The notes: a model not told the origin generated them from the letters alone. A stretch of DNA of 64,000 bases from Apostichopus japonicus (GCF_037975245.1 NC_092569.1:22784168-22848167), one strand, 5' to 3'. Shown: positions 1 to 12,440, counted from the stretch's first letter. Program-made: numbers and translations.

Positions 1-436
1 AATTCATAAATAAATTAACCTGTAAATGATATAGCTCCCTCACAGGTACAACTTCAGAACTTTAAATGATATCAGACATAATGCAGACTGTCATAAATGC
101 AAGTTTAACCTAAATTATTAAATCAAACTACGATATTTTCAATTATATTAATAGAAACGTTTTAGCTAAGATTTACATGGCCATACTTTGAATAACTCGC
201 TTCAGTTTCTTAACTTTATAATAATTAACGAGAAAAAAATGTTTTTAATTAAAATATTACTCTTTAAGTTTTCATCCGTCGACTTAAATTCACATTGAAA
301 CTTATTATTTACTATAATGCTACCAATTTTGTATTCCGAAGATAAAATATAAGATTTTCTTTAGTGAAGAGTAATCTATCAATTTCAATTAAGCAATGAA
401 TACATAACAAAGTTAAATATTATTCATTTTTTCATT

Positions 437-1945
437 TATCATTGAATATCTTAATTAGGCTTAGAAAAGGTAAGGATGACAGAAGTCAGAACGTAAACAA
501 AACATGTTCTTCAATTTTAAATAAAAGAATAGACCAGCATACGTAAAATGTATCTCGTCGTAATATCACCTAACAAATCATATTTTGTGTGTAGCTTCAA
601 GAAAGAAGAATATTCTATAAATACTTTAAAAAACAAATTGTAAAAAATCAATGTTTTCTAAAAAGGACCTTTCTTTGTGACTTAAAGTTAAAAGTTCGGT
701 GGCTAAATTCTTTTTTTTGTAATAAAACATTTTTGGCCACCAATAATTTGTCAAACATAAAACAGTCTCGTCAATATGAGTTTTTTTAAGGAAATTATTA
801 ATTCCTAATTAGTCTTGGAAATGAGACAAAACAAAACGAAACTTAGTCTAGGTAACGAAACGGAGGAAAAGTGTACTGTCAAAATAATTACTAGGAGTAA
901 AGCGTTCAACCATATACTTGTAAGATAAAGTATTCCGCAACGTAATTTGCAACCATGTTAATGTAGGTCTATACTTATTCATATTTGATCTTTCATTTAG
1001 CTACAACAGTATGTGATTTGTGGTTATGTTCGCGTATTGTTCCACAATTTCCCACCATGAAAAAATTGTATTTTATTTACAAACAAAACTCACGAGATCC
1101 TAAGTAAATGAGTCAATTAAATTTCACCTTCTAAACTTCGAGAGCCATTGGCATTCATTCTTCACAGCTGCCCCTTCATTGAATGTCTTAATCAGGCTTA
1201 GAAAAGCTAAGGATGACAGAAGTCAGAACGTAAATGAAACATGTTCTTCAATTTAAAATAAAAGAATAGACCAGCATACGTAAAATGTATCTCGTCGTAA
1301 TATCATCTATCAAATAATATTTTGTGTGCAGCTTCAAGAAAGTAGAATATTCTATTAAAACTCAAACAAAAAATTATTGTAAAAATCGAAAGCAATGTTT
1401 TGTAAAAAGGACCCTTTCTTTGTCACTTAAAGTTAAAGGTTCGGTGACTATTTTATTTTTGTTTTTATTAAAACTTTTTTGGCCACCAATAATTTGTCAA
1501 ACATAAAACAGTCTCGTCAATATGAGGTTTTTAAGGAAATAATCAATTCCTACTTAGTCTTGGTAAGGATCGGTATAACGTCATTATATTTTCAAATATT
1601 AAGTTCCTTTGGGACTTGCTTCACCAGAGCAAAGCTATGTCAATCGTAGGTAAGCTGCGAATTGCGACCTTCGTTTCAGGACACACAAAAAATAGAAACG
1701 GACGAAAAGTGTACTGTCAAATTAATTACTAAGGGTAATACGTTCAACTATATACTTTTAAGATAAAGTATTCCGCAACGTCATATGGAACCATGTTGAT
1801 GTAGGCCTATACTTATTAATATTTGTTCTTCCTTTCATTTATCTACAAAAGTATGTGAGTTGTGGTTAGTTTTGCGTATTGTTCCATAATTTCCCACTCT
1901 GATAAGATTTTTTTTATTTACAAACAAAATCAGGAGATCCTAAGT
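437..1945. repeat. direct tandem duplication, unit about 0.7 kb
   Basis: The stretch from about 437 to 1115 is repeated from about 1176 to 1945. Long shared blocks include the text around 465-590 matching 1195-1310 and that around 865-1090 matching 1695-1925. The second copy carries about 130 extra bases near 1565-1690. No coding frame is shared between the copies, so I read this as non-coding repeat DNA. Confidence 0.8.
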
Positions 1946-3704
1946 AAATGTAAAACATTGATTTGTACTATAAATAGAAAGAAAATACATATTTTGCTTA
2001 ATTTCAATGATTTTAACAAATCATTATTTGTCTAATATTTGTATGAGTATTTATCATAGCTCATACAAAGAATTATGATTCGCGATCAATATATATTCTT
2101 GGTTCAACAGATCGTTAACCATTCCAGCAAATGTCTTATAAAAATGTGAAGTCCTAATTCATTGCGGTTTCGAACAACATAAGTTCCGATAGTTTGTTCT
2201 CGACTTCTTACTTAGAGTAAAAGATTCCGGGATATAGAATACATTCGGAAAGACCTGACATCCAACTAAATAGCCTGAGACTTTTTTAAATATTCGAAAA
2301 TTCAACATTTGTTGATTTGATCTTCTTTTTCTTTATGCCAGACTCTTAATAACTTAGATCACAGCGACGAGATGTTTGTCATTTAACACTGAAAGTCTAT
2401 AGCTCAACATTGATACTTAATATATTGATGATACGTTTGTACATATAGATACCTCTGTTTATTATTTTTAAGTTAGCTGGGCGATATTATAAGTTATTCG
2501 TATACGTTTCTTAAGCGAATATGTCATAGTAACTTTATAAAGGGACCAGACTTTACTTAAAATGGATCACAACTAACAGATACACCAATCCCATACTCGT
2601 AGATACAAAACTTTTACGTCATTAATTGTTATTAAATAACAACAGAAAAAAGGGCTTCTTAGCGAAAATATCGAACAACCGTTAGATAGCAAAAATCAAG
2701 GAAATTCTTATGCCAATTCTTGTTGATTTTACAATTTTCATAAAAATATCTTATTTATATTTTCCTCTGAAGTTTCATACGCCATTTTCCATTGTGAAAA
2801 AGTATTTCCTTCTCAAAATATTCAGGAGATCCTAAGTAAATGTAAAACATTGATTTGTACTATAAATAGAAAGAAAACACATATTTTGCTTAATTTCAAT
2901 GAATTTAACAAATCATTATTTGTCTAATACTTGTATGAGTATTTATCATAGCTCATACAAAGAATTATGATTCGCGATCAATATATATTCTTGGTTCAAC
3001 AGAACGTAACCCATTCCAGCAATTGTGTTATCAGAATATTAAGTCCAAAATTCATTGCGGTTTCGAACAATACTAGTTCCGATAGTTTTTTCTCGACTAC
3101 TTACTTAGAGTATAAGATTCCGGGATACATATTACATTCGGAAAGACCTGACATCCAACTAAATTGGCTGAGACTTTTTTAAACATTCGAAAATTCAATA
3201 TTTGTTGATTTGATCTTCTTTTTCTTTATGTCAGATTCTTAATAACTTAGATCACAGCGACGAGATGTTTGTCATTTAACACTGAAAGTCTGTTGCTGAT
3301 CATTGATACTTAATATATCGACAAAACGTTTGTATATATAGATACCTCTGTTTATTCTTTTTCAGTTAGCTCGGCGATATTATTAGTTATTCGTATTTGT
3401 TTATGTCATAGTAACTTTATAAATGGACCAGACTTTACTTAAAATGGATCACAACTAACAGATACACCAATCCCATACTCGTAGATAAATAACTTTTACG
3501 TCATTAATTATTATTTAAATAAAAACACAAATAAAGTGCTTCTTAGAATAATATCGAACAACCGTTAGATAACAAAAATCGAGGAAATTCTAATGCCACT
3601 TCTTGTTGATTTTACAAATTTTATAAAAATATCTTATCTATATTTTCCTCTGAAGTTTCATAAGCCATTTTCCATTGTGAAAAAAAGTATTTCCTTCTCA
3701 AAAT
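1931..3704. repeat. direct tandem duplication, unit about 0.89 kb
   Basis: Unit 1 runs from about 1931 to 2822 and unit 2 from 2823 to about 3704. Both start with a CAGGAGATCC sequence and end with TTCCTTCTCAAAATA. Identity by eye is well above 90 percent, with small indels. The same start motif also closes the preceding repeat near 1091, so the two tandem arrays may share an origin. No gene is seen. Confidence 0.85.
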
Positions 3705-5253
3705 AGACCGAAATTCCGGAGCAATGTTTGTGTTTTTGTTGTTGAAAAATACAATAATAACAATTCATTTAAAGGGAATGCCACGTAAAGAATTTTCTTT
3801 AAAAAATGTCGTAATTTATTCATTCTGTAATCATTAGCTAAAAAATCTATACTTGAATTTGCTCTTTCTGGTTCCGTTGTCACTTTTTCAATAACAGAGT
3901 TGATATTTTTGTACAATAAAACCTAAAACTACGTGTGCACTGTTCGATCTATTTCACTGTATTGATTTCGTCATGTTTAACAAAGCTGGTACGACAATGC
4001 TAAATCCTCTCCCTCACAAAACCTCCACCCGCTCCCAAAAATTATTTTAGTTGAGTTTTCGAAAGTAAATTAAAAACCTTATAAGAAATTGTCAGGATCT
4101 AACTATAGTTACTGTAATGATCTTGTTTCATCGTAGATATAAAACTTATACCGTGTTTTAACGAAATAAATGCATTTTCGGTTTAAAGGCCTAGTCAATT
4201 TGTTTCTTTTAAATATAACATTTCGAATGAAAAAGATTGAGATTACTCTTTGTTTGGAAAGAACGACAATGCCTATATCAATAGTTTTTTGTCAACCTTA
4301 CAAGAAATTATCAGGATTTAATTCAGTATTGTATAATTATATTGTTTCCTGGTAGATATAAAACTCGTACAGCCTGTAAACACAATAAGTGCATTTTCGC
4401 TTTAACTGTCTCGTATTTTTTTCTCTTTAGTGTAAAATTTTGAATGCAAAGATTGAGATTATTCTCTGTTTAGAAAGAACGACAATGCCTATATCAATTA
4501 TTGTACATTTCACATGTAATTTGCTTTTTGATTCATTATCATTCGAGCGTTGTAAAATGAGCCCTTGGAGGATTTATGACTAAGGATTATTTATGGTATA
4601 GTTAGGCTGTTTATCTGATCTCTATTTAGTGTTAACCGATAACATGTGTCTTACAACGGTATTTTACCAATATCTGTATTAACACCTCTAAATAGATTGA
4701 AAGACTCCATGTTTTCACAATCCCCCTCCCGTTGTTTGAGAGAGGAATGTGTGAGCTTGTCAGCGAAAATATTTTGAAATGGACAACTTGAGAATAGATA
4801 AAAGCAAGGCGAGTGATATGTGTCCATCTCCCGTCTCTCTCTCGTTCCTCTTATTTCAATTGGAATACATCTTCCTTCTAATTTTAAATGAACCAATTTC
4901 AATAACTTCAATAAAAAGATTGTAGCACCCATATAGTAACCGACATCGTTGCGACCCCCAAATCTATCCAACCGGCAATCACTACTTGTTTTATTCATCG
5001 ATGTATTCATGTACGCCCAATATTTCCATTAATACTTCTCAACGTAAATGGGACACATATTTCACATTGACTCGGAAAGATAATAAGAACCTGTTTTCTA
5101 AAAGTTTGAAATCTTTTTCAGGGTTTGATATCCAGAGGTCACTGATTCGAATCATGCTTTTATCCATAAACTACTTTGCTCTATTCCATTGTTTAAAACA
5201 ACAAAGTCACCTTCCTGTTATTCATTTACATATATGAATTTTTCTTTTGTTAG
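3705..5253. other. upstream region of FREP-1, no gene recognised
   Basis: AT-rich DNA that should contain, or lead to, the missing first exon of FREP-1. I looked for an ATG followed by a hydrophobic run and a phase-0 GTAAGT donor and did not find a convincing one. A minus-strand frame of 119 codons (5010 to 4651) starts with ATG but resembles nothing I know. About 4150-4300 and 4380-4500 share short similar stretches and look like another degraded duplication. Confidence 0.4.
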
Positions 5254-5299
5254 AGTGCCCAACAGACAAGTGATGGATTTACTAATGGAAAGATATCAG
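5254..5299 (+). CDS. FREP-1 exon 2, 46-nt linker exon
   Basis: Preceded by a strong pyrimidine tract and TTAG, followed by GTGAGT. Read in phase 0 it gives a polar Ser/Gln/Thr-rich linker and ends in phase 1, which is what exon 3 needs. It corresponds to the 31-nt exon 2 of FREP-2 and FREP-3, longer by 15 nt (five codons). Confidence 0.7.
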
Positions 5300-8200
5300 G
5301 TGAGTGATGCTTACCCCTCTCGATTCTAAACATGTAATTTAAATAAAAATTAAACCCATGTAACATTATATTTATCATGTAGTACCGGGAGTATATACAC
5401 AGGAATTGGGCGTGGTTTGCGGAGCTTTGTCTGAAGTATTAGTAGACGAGAATAGACGGTGATTTAAGGTGTTTTCGGTCATTCAAATTCAAAATAGTCG
5501 CCAGAAATCATTTCAGATATGTGTATTGAAGTGTTAAGTACGTAGTGATCCGCATTTTTTCTTAAATTCACATATTTTTGGAGAAGCTACGGGTGTGAAG
5601 TCTTTCGAATAGGGGAATTAAGAACGTGATGTGTGTTATAGGCGTAAACCATTGAAAACGCAAAGTTAACAAATAATGAGGACAACTAAATTTTTATTCC
5701 ATCACATCATAGGTCAATCATCATTTTTCTTCTATCAACAATCGACTTATCCGAGAGATTGCACAGAAGTCCAGGAGCAATGTTCATCCCATAACTCTTC
5801 CGGTGTCTTCATGATCAAACCAGATGGTTATCCGGAACCATTTGAGGTTTACTGCGATAACACCGACAGTTCCGGTGGATGGACGGTATGTCTCTGATTT
5901 CTAGCTCTTCTCTCGACAATTTTCATACTGAAACAATAATGTTCACCGCAGCTGGGAGAGTAGTAACAATGTTAGAAATACAAGTAACCAAGTTACATGT
6001 GGTAAAAAAAATTACGTTCTGATTTTATTGAGTAAAGAAAGAAACGACTGTTATGGATGCCAACATGTAAAGCATCGAATGAAAGATCAGTGACTTACCA
6101 GTCATTTTGGTAACTACTCTGTTCATAGGTAATACAAAGGCGCGCCGACGGGTCCATCGATTTCCGGCGCGACTGGGACAGCTACAAGTCTGGCTCCGGG
6201 TTTCTCTCTCATGAATTCTGGCTCGGCAACGAGAAGTTGTCTTTCTTGACCAACCAGAAGAAATACCAACTGGTGATTGAGATAACCACATCAAGCGGTT
6301 ACTTAATCCGGGTTTCTTACGATCATTTCCGTATAAGTGACGCCTTCAGTCACTTCAAGCTGGGCAACCTCAGCAATTATTCTGGAGAGAATACTGGTGA
6401 GTTATCACGAATAAATTAGATAACAATGCAATATCATAATCATATGTCTTACAATGCTTAGATATATGTGAAGATGTATTGTTTTGTGACGTCGTCAAAC
6501 ATGACATAATATGACATTTATGCAGGGTCATCTGGGGAATATCACCGACAAACCTCTCTGGCCCATTTGGTACATCCTTCTATGGTCAACCATCTTTTCG
6601 ACAAAAGAATACATCTGAACTTTACTTATAAAACACTTAATTTACTTCATATTGTTAAATACATTCCCAGTAACATTACTGTTACAATAATTCCAAGTGA
6701 TTGTATCTTACAGATGCTATAACATTCTGTCCCAGCAATATGGACATTGACAACTGCAGTACCGCGTGTCAACGAACTTGTGAAGCTCCAGGAATCTGTC
6801 AGGATGAGGTCTGTACTGATGGTGAAGTCTGTTTTTGTCCCGATGGATTCTTCATGAAGGGATCTGACTGTGTACCTCGTGAACAATGTGGATGTTACGT
6901 ATCGGAAGGAAAGACGATCGTACCAGTCAGTATAGGAGTCAGTTATTTCAGAAAAGCAAATCGACCCTTTATTTTAATGTAGAAACCGATCATTTCTACT
7001 TTCTTCTATCTCGGTCGATCAGGTGCAATAATAAAAACTTCATTAAGCCGTTACTGCCGAGTTGCAGTCATACGGTAACGAAGGTGTCCAACTTCATATC
7101 TTGGCTAAAAGAGAAGTACGATTTCATATATCTTGAAATGTGGTAGGTTTAATAATGATGTTGTATGGAGAGGGCAGCATATAACGATATTAAACAATAA
7201 TGAGAATATAAAATGTGTTTTTTTCTTATAGGATGGTGAATTTTTCGTGAATTCTGGATGTACAAGAAAGGGTGTTTGTACTAACGGACTGATCATCTGG
7301 GATGAAGGTTACGCATGTAGCCCTAAAGCGGAGTGTGGCGTACGAAATGACATAAGACAATGTTATTGTGCTAATGGCTACAGAGGTGACGGTGTAACAT
7401 GCACTAGACCACCTAAAGATTGTCAGGAAATTTATGATGATGATAGTGCCAGAAACAGCGGTATATACAGAATCAAACCAACCGGATGGACCGGGTCAGC
7501 ATTTGAGGTATACTGTAACATGACTGATGGAGGAGGGTGGACGGTTAGTAGCAGTCTGACTCGCGTTCATAATATAATTAATATATGTTAATTGTCAAGT
7601 TTGACGATCGGATAAGTCTAAAAGATTGATCTTTCACTGGTATGTATCGTAACATAATTTCCAAAGGACGACGTAAGGAAGCTCTCATATATCCTAAATG
7701 GGGGTTCAAAGTGATATTGTCTATCAGGTCGAGAAACATAAAAAACATAGTCGGTAAAGATCTATCTAATCAATCATCGAGTGACTCATACTGATAGATA
7801 TTCGTTTCATAAGTTTCATTGGAAGGAGCTTTTCATTGCGTAGGAAAATAGTTAAAATCAAATTTATAATGAAAAGCTCTATAGATTGATAAGAAAAGTC
7901 TCATTATTTTTGTTTCCCTTTTCATCACATACTCATAAAAGGTGTTCCAGCGTCGACAAGATGGTAGTATTGACTTCTACCGCAACTGGAACAGCTACAA
8001 AGTTGGTTTTGGCAACCTTTCAACTGAATTTTGGCTGGAAAACGATAAATTGTATTACTTGACAACACAAAAGAGATATAGAATCCGAATTGATTTAGTG
8101 ACTAGAGAGTATAATTCGTACTACGGCAAGTTCGATTTCTTCCGCATCAATGATGAGAGTGACAACTACCGACTGTCGGGACTCGGTACTTACAGTGGAA

Positions 8201-9918
8201 CCGTAGGTGGGTACCATTCTAAATATGTATGATTTATGTGCTTCTGGTTGCATTTAGATCTTTTTTCCTTAAATTGCTTTTAAGGAATTAAAAAAATTAA
8301 GGTTGCACTATCGGATTTCAACACCTAGCAAATCTGATATATTCAAATTATGCACTGAGCTAATCGAGAGATTCATAGATATTCACACTACCAATCGGAA
8401 TTATTTTCTTCAGCATATATCAATTTATGAAAAATAAAACACAATGGATTTGCAACATATACACAATTATAATCATACATATATTATTATAGAAAGATAT
8501 TCAAGCTGACCCCGGAAACAGGTAATTTTGCACATAAAATAATAATAATAAGCTAGGCTTTAAGTAACTTTCGTGAATAACAGGAACACGATCATATCTG
8601 AAGAAAGGGGACTATATATTTTTAATTATTTACCACAATCATAAGTGAACACAGTTGACAGTATCTACTTTTTCTTTTATGATATACCTCAAGGAGAGGA
8701 GAGGTTACTATGATGATTTGATTTGCAGAATTTGCAGAAAGATAATGAAGCGATTTGAAACTGTTTCCATCTATGAACAGTAAACTATGGTTCAAACAGC
8801 ATGGAAAGTAATTGCATGGTTTTTATAAACTGAATAAAGATAATTCTCAGGAAATATTCCTAGCGGTGACTTTCTTAAGCCGACAAACGTGAAGTTTAAG
8901 AAATGCCTTCATGCCACTTTTTACATTACAGAATCACAGACATTTAATGAATCATATGTGTGACCTTTCCCATAAACTGTCCCGCGAAAAACTTAGAACA
9001 AAAGTCGATGACATTACGTATCTATCTCAGACACCAATAAATACTCAACGGTGGGGCTATGGGTTATTGCATGATTTTACCCTACTGATTAGTATCGCCG
9101 TGCTGCATTTCATGTTCATCGCATGATGCGGTTTATTGAATTTCTATTGACATAAAGCTAAAAAGTTAAAAGAGCTCCTCGACATGCATTTGATCAATAG
9201 AACAATTAAACAACTGGCGTTCTGCTACCTTTTATAAATCGGATCATAAATTACCAATGACGCATGTTCACAGCATCGCTTCCACCATAATAAATTTCAG
9301 TAATTATTTCATAATTATAAAACACATGGAAATATTAACTCTATAAATATCAATAATGATAAATAAATAGAATGTGTGTAGGATCATTTCTTAGGAGTCA
9401 TTTAAAATTTGATGAATATTAACAAGGCTAATGTCACCTAACTGAAGATCAGTAATAGAAATGGTGCATATGAATAAATAACTTAAAAAGTGTACAAACC
9501 AAAATATTTAATCAGATTTATTCTTGTGAGAAAATAAGCTTTATCCCCCCCCCCCCTTCTCTCTTACTACGTTTAATCCTCCTTCAATTCTTAATACATC
9601 TGATTTATATGTATATATGCTAGCTTGACATGCTGTGCCTCATTCTATTCCACAGATGAGAGAAGCAGTCCTGATGGTAAATTCTTGCGTTATCACCTGA
9701 ATCACGAGTTCAGTACCAAAGAGAGGGACAACGATGCTTATAGTAATAACTGTGCGGTTAGTTATCACGGCGCATGGTGGTACGATGATTGCTATGACTC
9801 TAACCTCAACGGTGACTACCACGCCAGTCTAAATAGTTATTCTAGCATATATTGTTATTATATCCCAGGACCGGATTATAACATCAAATGTACTGAAATG
9901 AAGATTCGTCCAGCTTAA
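5254..9918 (+). CDS. FREP-1: secreted half-FReD / TIL / EGF / FReD protein (first exon not found)
   Basis: Multi-exon gene; exons 2-8 are 5254-5299, 5713-5885, 6129-6396, 6714-6925, 7232-7543, 7942-8206 and 9656-9918 (stop TAA). All junctions are GT-AG and the phases fit throughout, giving a continuous frame of 513 codons. Order of parts: short linker, first half of a fibrinogen-related domain (FReD), TIL cysteine-rich module, EGF-like module, complete FReD. FReDs are known as pattern-binding lectin heads in ficolins, tachylectins and snail FREPs, and TIL modules occur in mucin, zonadhesin and IgGFc-binding proteins. A secreted recognition protein is therefore an inference from domains. The initiating signal-peptide exon is not identified; in the paralogues it lies 5-6 kb upstream, so it may be in the first 5 kb or outside the window. 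The intron phases match FREP-3 exactly. Confidence 0.85.
5713..5885 (+). CDS. FREP-1 exon 3, N-terminal FReD segment
   Basis: Begins in phase 1 after CATAG and ends in phase 0 before GTATGT. Encodes a YPRDC start and the SGVFMIKPDG...FEVYCD and GGWTV motifs that open a fibrinogen-related domain. The length (173 nt) is identical to exon 3 of FREP-2 and FREP-3. Confidence 0.9.
6129..6396 (+). CDS. FREP-1 exon 4, FReD middle segment
   Basis: Starts VIQRR-DGS and includes the EFWLGNEKLSFLT and YDHFRISDAF motifs of the FReD middle region. It ends in phase 1 at a GTGAGT donor. The exon that should follow, carrying the D-x-D calcium site and the C-terminal Cys pair, is absent; the next exon is the TIL module instead. 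Confidence 0.9.
6714..6925 (+). CDS. FREP-1 exon 5, TIL cysteine-rich module
   Basis: Encodes a trypsin-inhibitor-like (TIL) module: a CPSNM start, the CSTACQRTCEAPG core, then C-x-C and the VPREQCGCY ending typical of TIL modules in mucin/zonadhesin-type proteins. The intron is phase 1 before and phase 0 after. Length is 212 nt, as in FREP-2. I cannot say from sequence whether it inhibits a protease. Confidence 0.9.
7232..7543 (+). CDS. FREP-1 exon 6, EGF-like module plus start of second FReD
   Basis: Symmetrical phase-0 exon of 104 codons. First comes a Cys-rich linker that normally follows TIL modules, then an EGF-like module (CSPKAEC...CYCANGYRGDG...C), then the opening of the second FReD (CQEIYDD, GIYRIKPTG, FEVYCN, GGGWTV). 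Confidence 0.9.
7942..8206 (+). CDS. FREP-1 exon 7, middle segment of second FReD
   Basis: Starts VFQRRQDGSIDFYRNW and continues with the EFWLENDKLYYLT motif and a YGKFDFFRINDE stretch. It ends in phase 1 before GTGGGT. It is the same exon type and phase as exon 4, showing that the two FReDs come from the same module. Confidence 0.9.
9656..9918 (+). CDS. FREP-1 exon 8, C-terminal FReD segment and stop
   Basis: Begins in phase 1 after CCACAG. Encodes FSTKERDNDA (the D-x-D-type calcium loop), NCAVSYHGAWWYDDC, SNLNGDY and a closing TEMKIRP, the standard FReD ending. There is no insert between WWY and the following Cys, unlike FREP-3 and FREP-4. The usual G-I-x-W stretch before the end is replaced by a Ser/Tyr-rich sequence with a Cys. 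Confidence 0.9.
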
Positions 9919-10278
9919 CCTGAAAATGGACAGCACTACCGCCAAGGTTTTACAAGTAAAAACTCGTAAAACGAAGAACAACTGAAAATTTCGATCGCTA
10001 CAATTCACACTCTGTATTGTGTTTTAGAACAGCTTATTTAGGTATCTGGAAAGAACTAGTGCTTGCACGATCTCATATGTTATTACATCTTCCACTTATA
10101 TTTCCACCAAGTAATCTCTAAAATCTATAACAAATAGAAGTAATTATTATATATTATTACTTTATGTGTCAATTCGCAAACATTTTAAATCAAGAGATGA
10201 TATTCTAGTAATCTTTTCTCGTGTCTCTTCATGCGATAATTTCTTTACTACAAAGAAAGACAAATGTAAAAGTCAATG

Positions 10279-10284
10279 AATAAA
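10279..10284 (+). promoter_or_regulatory. candidate polyadenylation signal of FREP-1
   Basis: AATAAA about 360 bases after the FREP-1 stop codon. It is the first clear match downstream and sits at a distance similar to the candidate signals of FREP-3 and FREP-4. Confidence 0.45.
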
Positions 10285-11710
10285 CGTGATAGATGACAAC
10301 AAGTGTCCGTTTTTATTTTTTGGTCACCTACCTGACGCTGTATTATAAAGAACAGAATATCATCAGAAGAATAGTAAAAGTAAAACAGTCAATGACAGCG
10401 ATACCAAGATTTTATAAACTCCTGGAGAAGACACATCTATTAGCACTTACAATTTTTGGACAGTTTTGGAGAGGTTGAAGCGGTTCAATAACAAATGCAA
10501 ATATTCTTTCGAATAAAATCACAACAACACAATTTTACAAGCTGATAATATAAGCTACGGAAAAGTATTTCTGCCACAACATGTTGGAAACGATGAAAAC
10601 AACTTTTCAAATTTACGAAAGTATATTCGAACTTACGAAATAGAAAATCCGAACTAAAAATAGACTTTCGAGATAATTTGTTTCTTTTTCGTGGCAGCAC
10701 TACGCTCCCGTATTAAGCACTATTAATATTTAAAAATAAAGAATATAAAGAACTACTGAAGGCACAACTTTGGCTATATGATATGATTGATATGCATGAA
10801 ATAGAACATCATTTAACCCTTAAAAGTGCGCGGTTTAAACAGGCTGCAGTGGTTTACAATAGAAACACGATGACTTAACACCGTACTACCTTAACAAGAT
10901 TACGATAGCACAGAGCATTCTGTTTTATTGTAATATTCAATTTAAATAGTCATTTCATAAGTTGTTTGAATTCAATGTTATCTTGTATTTTCTTTTAGTT
11001 TCATACACTGTCATTGATAAAGAAAGAAGAAAGGCGTCATAGGGTACAGGGTCCCATTAAGACAATGGAATTTCCCAGGAATTTATTATTTTCTACTTGT
11101 GTATCACATCTTTGAAGAAATTTACAGCTACGTTACAAAAGAAGAGAGAATTTCGGTTGATTGGTTAAACACGATTTGCATACCTCGCTTACGCTATGAA
11201 ATGACAGCTTTCCTTAACTGCTTGTCTACACATTTGCACCACATCCTTCATTTCCTCTAGTTCAAACCTAAAGACCACCAATTTATCGCCTGTCTTTTTG
11301 CATCGTGGAAATTTTAAGCTGAATTGATTTTTGGCGGTCAAATATAAATCAGTTTCTTGTCGAAAATTAGACAACCATAGTCGAATTATTCTCACTTAAA
11401 TTCGTCATTTCATTTACATATATCATCGTTGCGTTCGTTTCAAATTAAAATAATTGAAGCAATGACAGACTATTTTCTCTTATAAGTCATATTTATTTCC
11501 GCTACGAGTTTCAAATTCACATAATATGGGAAGCCATCATTTCAATTTTTATTTTAAATCAACAATCCGTTCATGCTGTAATGGGTGATGACAGGGGCGT
11601 CAATTCCAATTGAAAATTGAGGGCGCGGTACATAAATGACTGAACACTGATAACACCGAAGGAGTTTGCGCGTAGCGAGCGCCTTGGTGCAAGACCTTTT
11701 TCGGATGGGT
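10285..11710. other. intergenic, no gene seen; decayed repeat at its end
   Basis: AT-rich sequence with only short chance frames. From about 11590 to 11710 the base composition turns GC-richer, with a GAGTTTGCGCGTAGCGAGCG type sequence that looks like the edge of a dispersed repeat. I cannot assign it to a family. Confidence 0.4.
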
Positions 11711-12440
11711 TCAAGGGTCCCGCCCGCGTATATTTTTTTCCCAAACTGAACTGACGCTAAAATTATTTCCTCGATTCTGATTGGCTCTCAGCGAGCACGT
11801 GATATACTTTAGTATTCAACATGGATCCCTCCATACACTGTCAGTATCAGTATCATCAACACGAACAAATTCAAGATATTCACATTAGCAACTTTCCAAA
11901 ACTTTTGGTAGGTATAAATGAACGAAAGTATATTGTGTTCTTGACACAATGAAGCAACTATTTCCATCTACTGCAGGCATTATAGGCAGTCCTCGATCGT
12001 TTGTTTACTCGCTTGACTTCGCTCTACACAACACATGTAATGTAGCCTATTGTACTGTGTATAGTATAAAACACAATAAAACACAGAGCATTAGTAATGT
12101 ATACATGTAGCCGATGTGCATATGTACGAGTTGTTTGTGTACATTCGGAGTTGCGATACTTTAAGTTTTATCATCATAAATTCAAAATACTTTTAGTAAA
12201 TGAATCATGATAGGCCTAGTCGAATATGCAGTGGCCATGAAGAGGGCGAGAGAGTGTGTGCCAGCCAGTGAGTGTACACAAGAAAGACATTTGACGATAT
12301 GTCTGTGTCTTTAACCTATACGTACGGACACCTATACGGATACGTATTGGCTCGCTGACAGCCAATCAGAATCGATGAAATAATTTCAGTGTCAGGTCAG
12401 TTTGGGAAAAAATATTCGCGGTCCGCCCTAGGTCCCTTGA
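11711..12440. mobile_element. 730-bp inverted-repeat element (MITE-like)
   Basis: The left arm (11711-11796) and right arm (12350-12440) are inverted copies. Both contain a TTTTTTCCCAAACTGA-type stretch and a GATTCTGATTGGCT stretch, read in opposite directions. The arms are about 85-90 bases with small differences. The centre has no open frame. No clear target-site duplication is visible, so the class is open. Confidence 0.6.

Noticed and set aside
4651-5010. 119-codon minus-strand ATG frame
   Set aside because: No recognisable motif, no splice context, and it lies in AT-rich DNA next to decayed repeats; a frame of this length can occur by chance.
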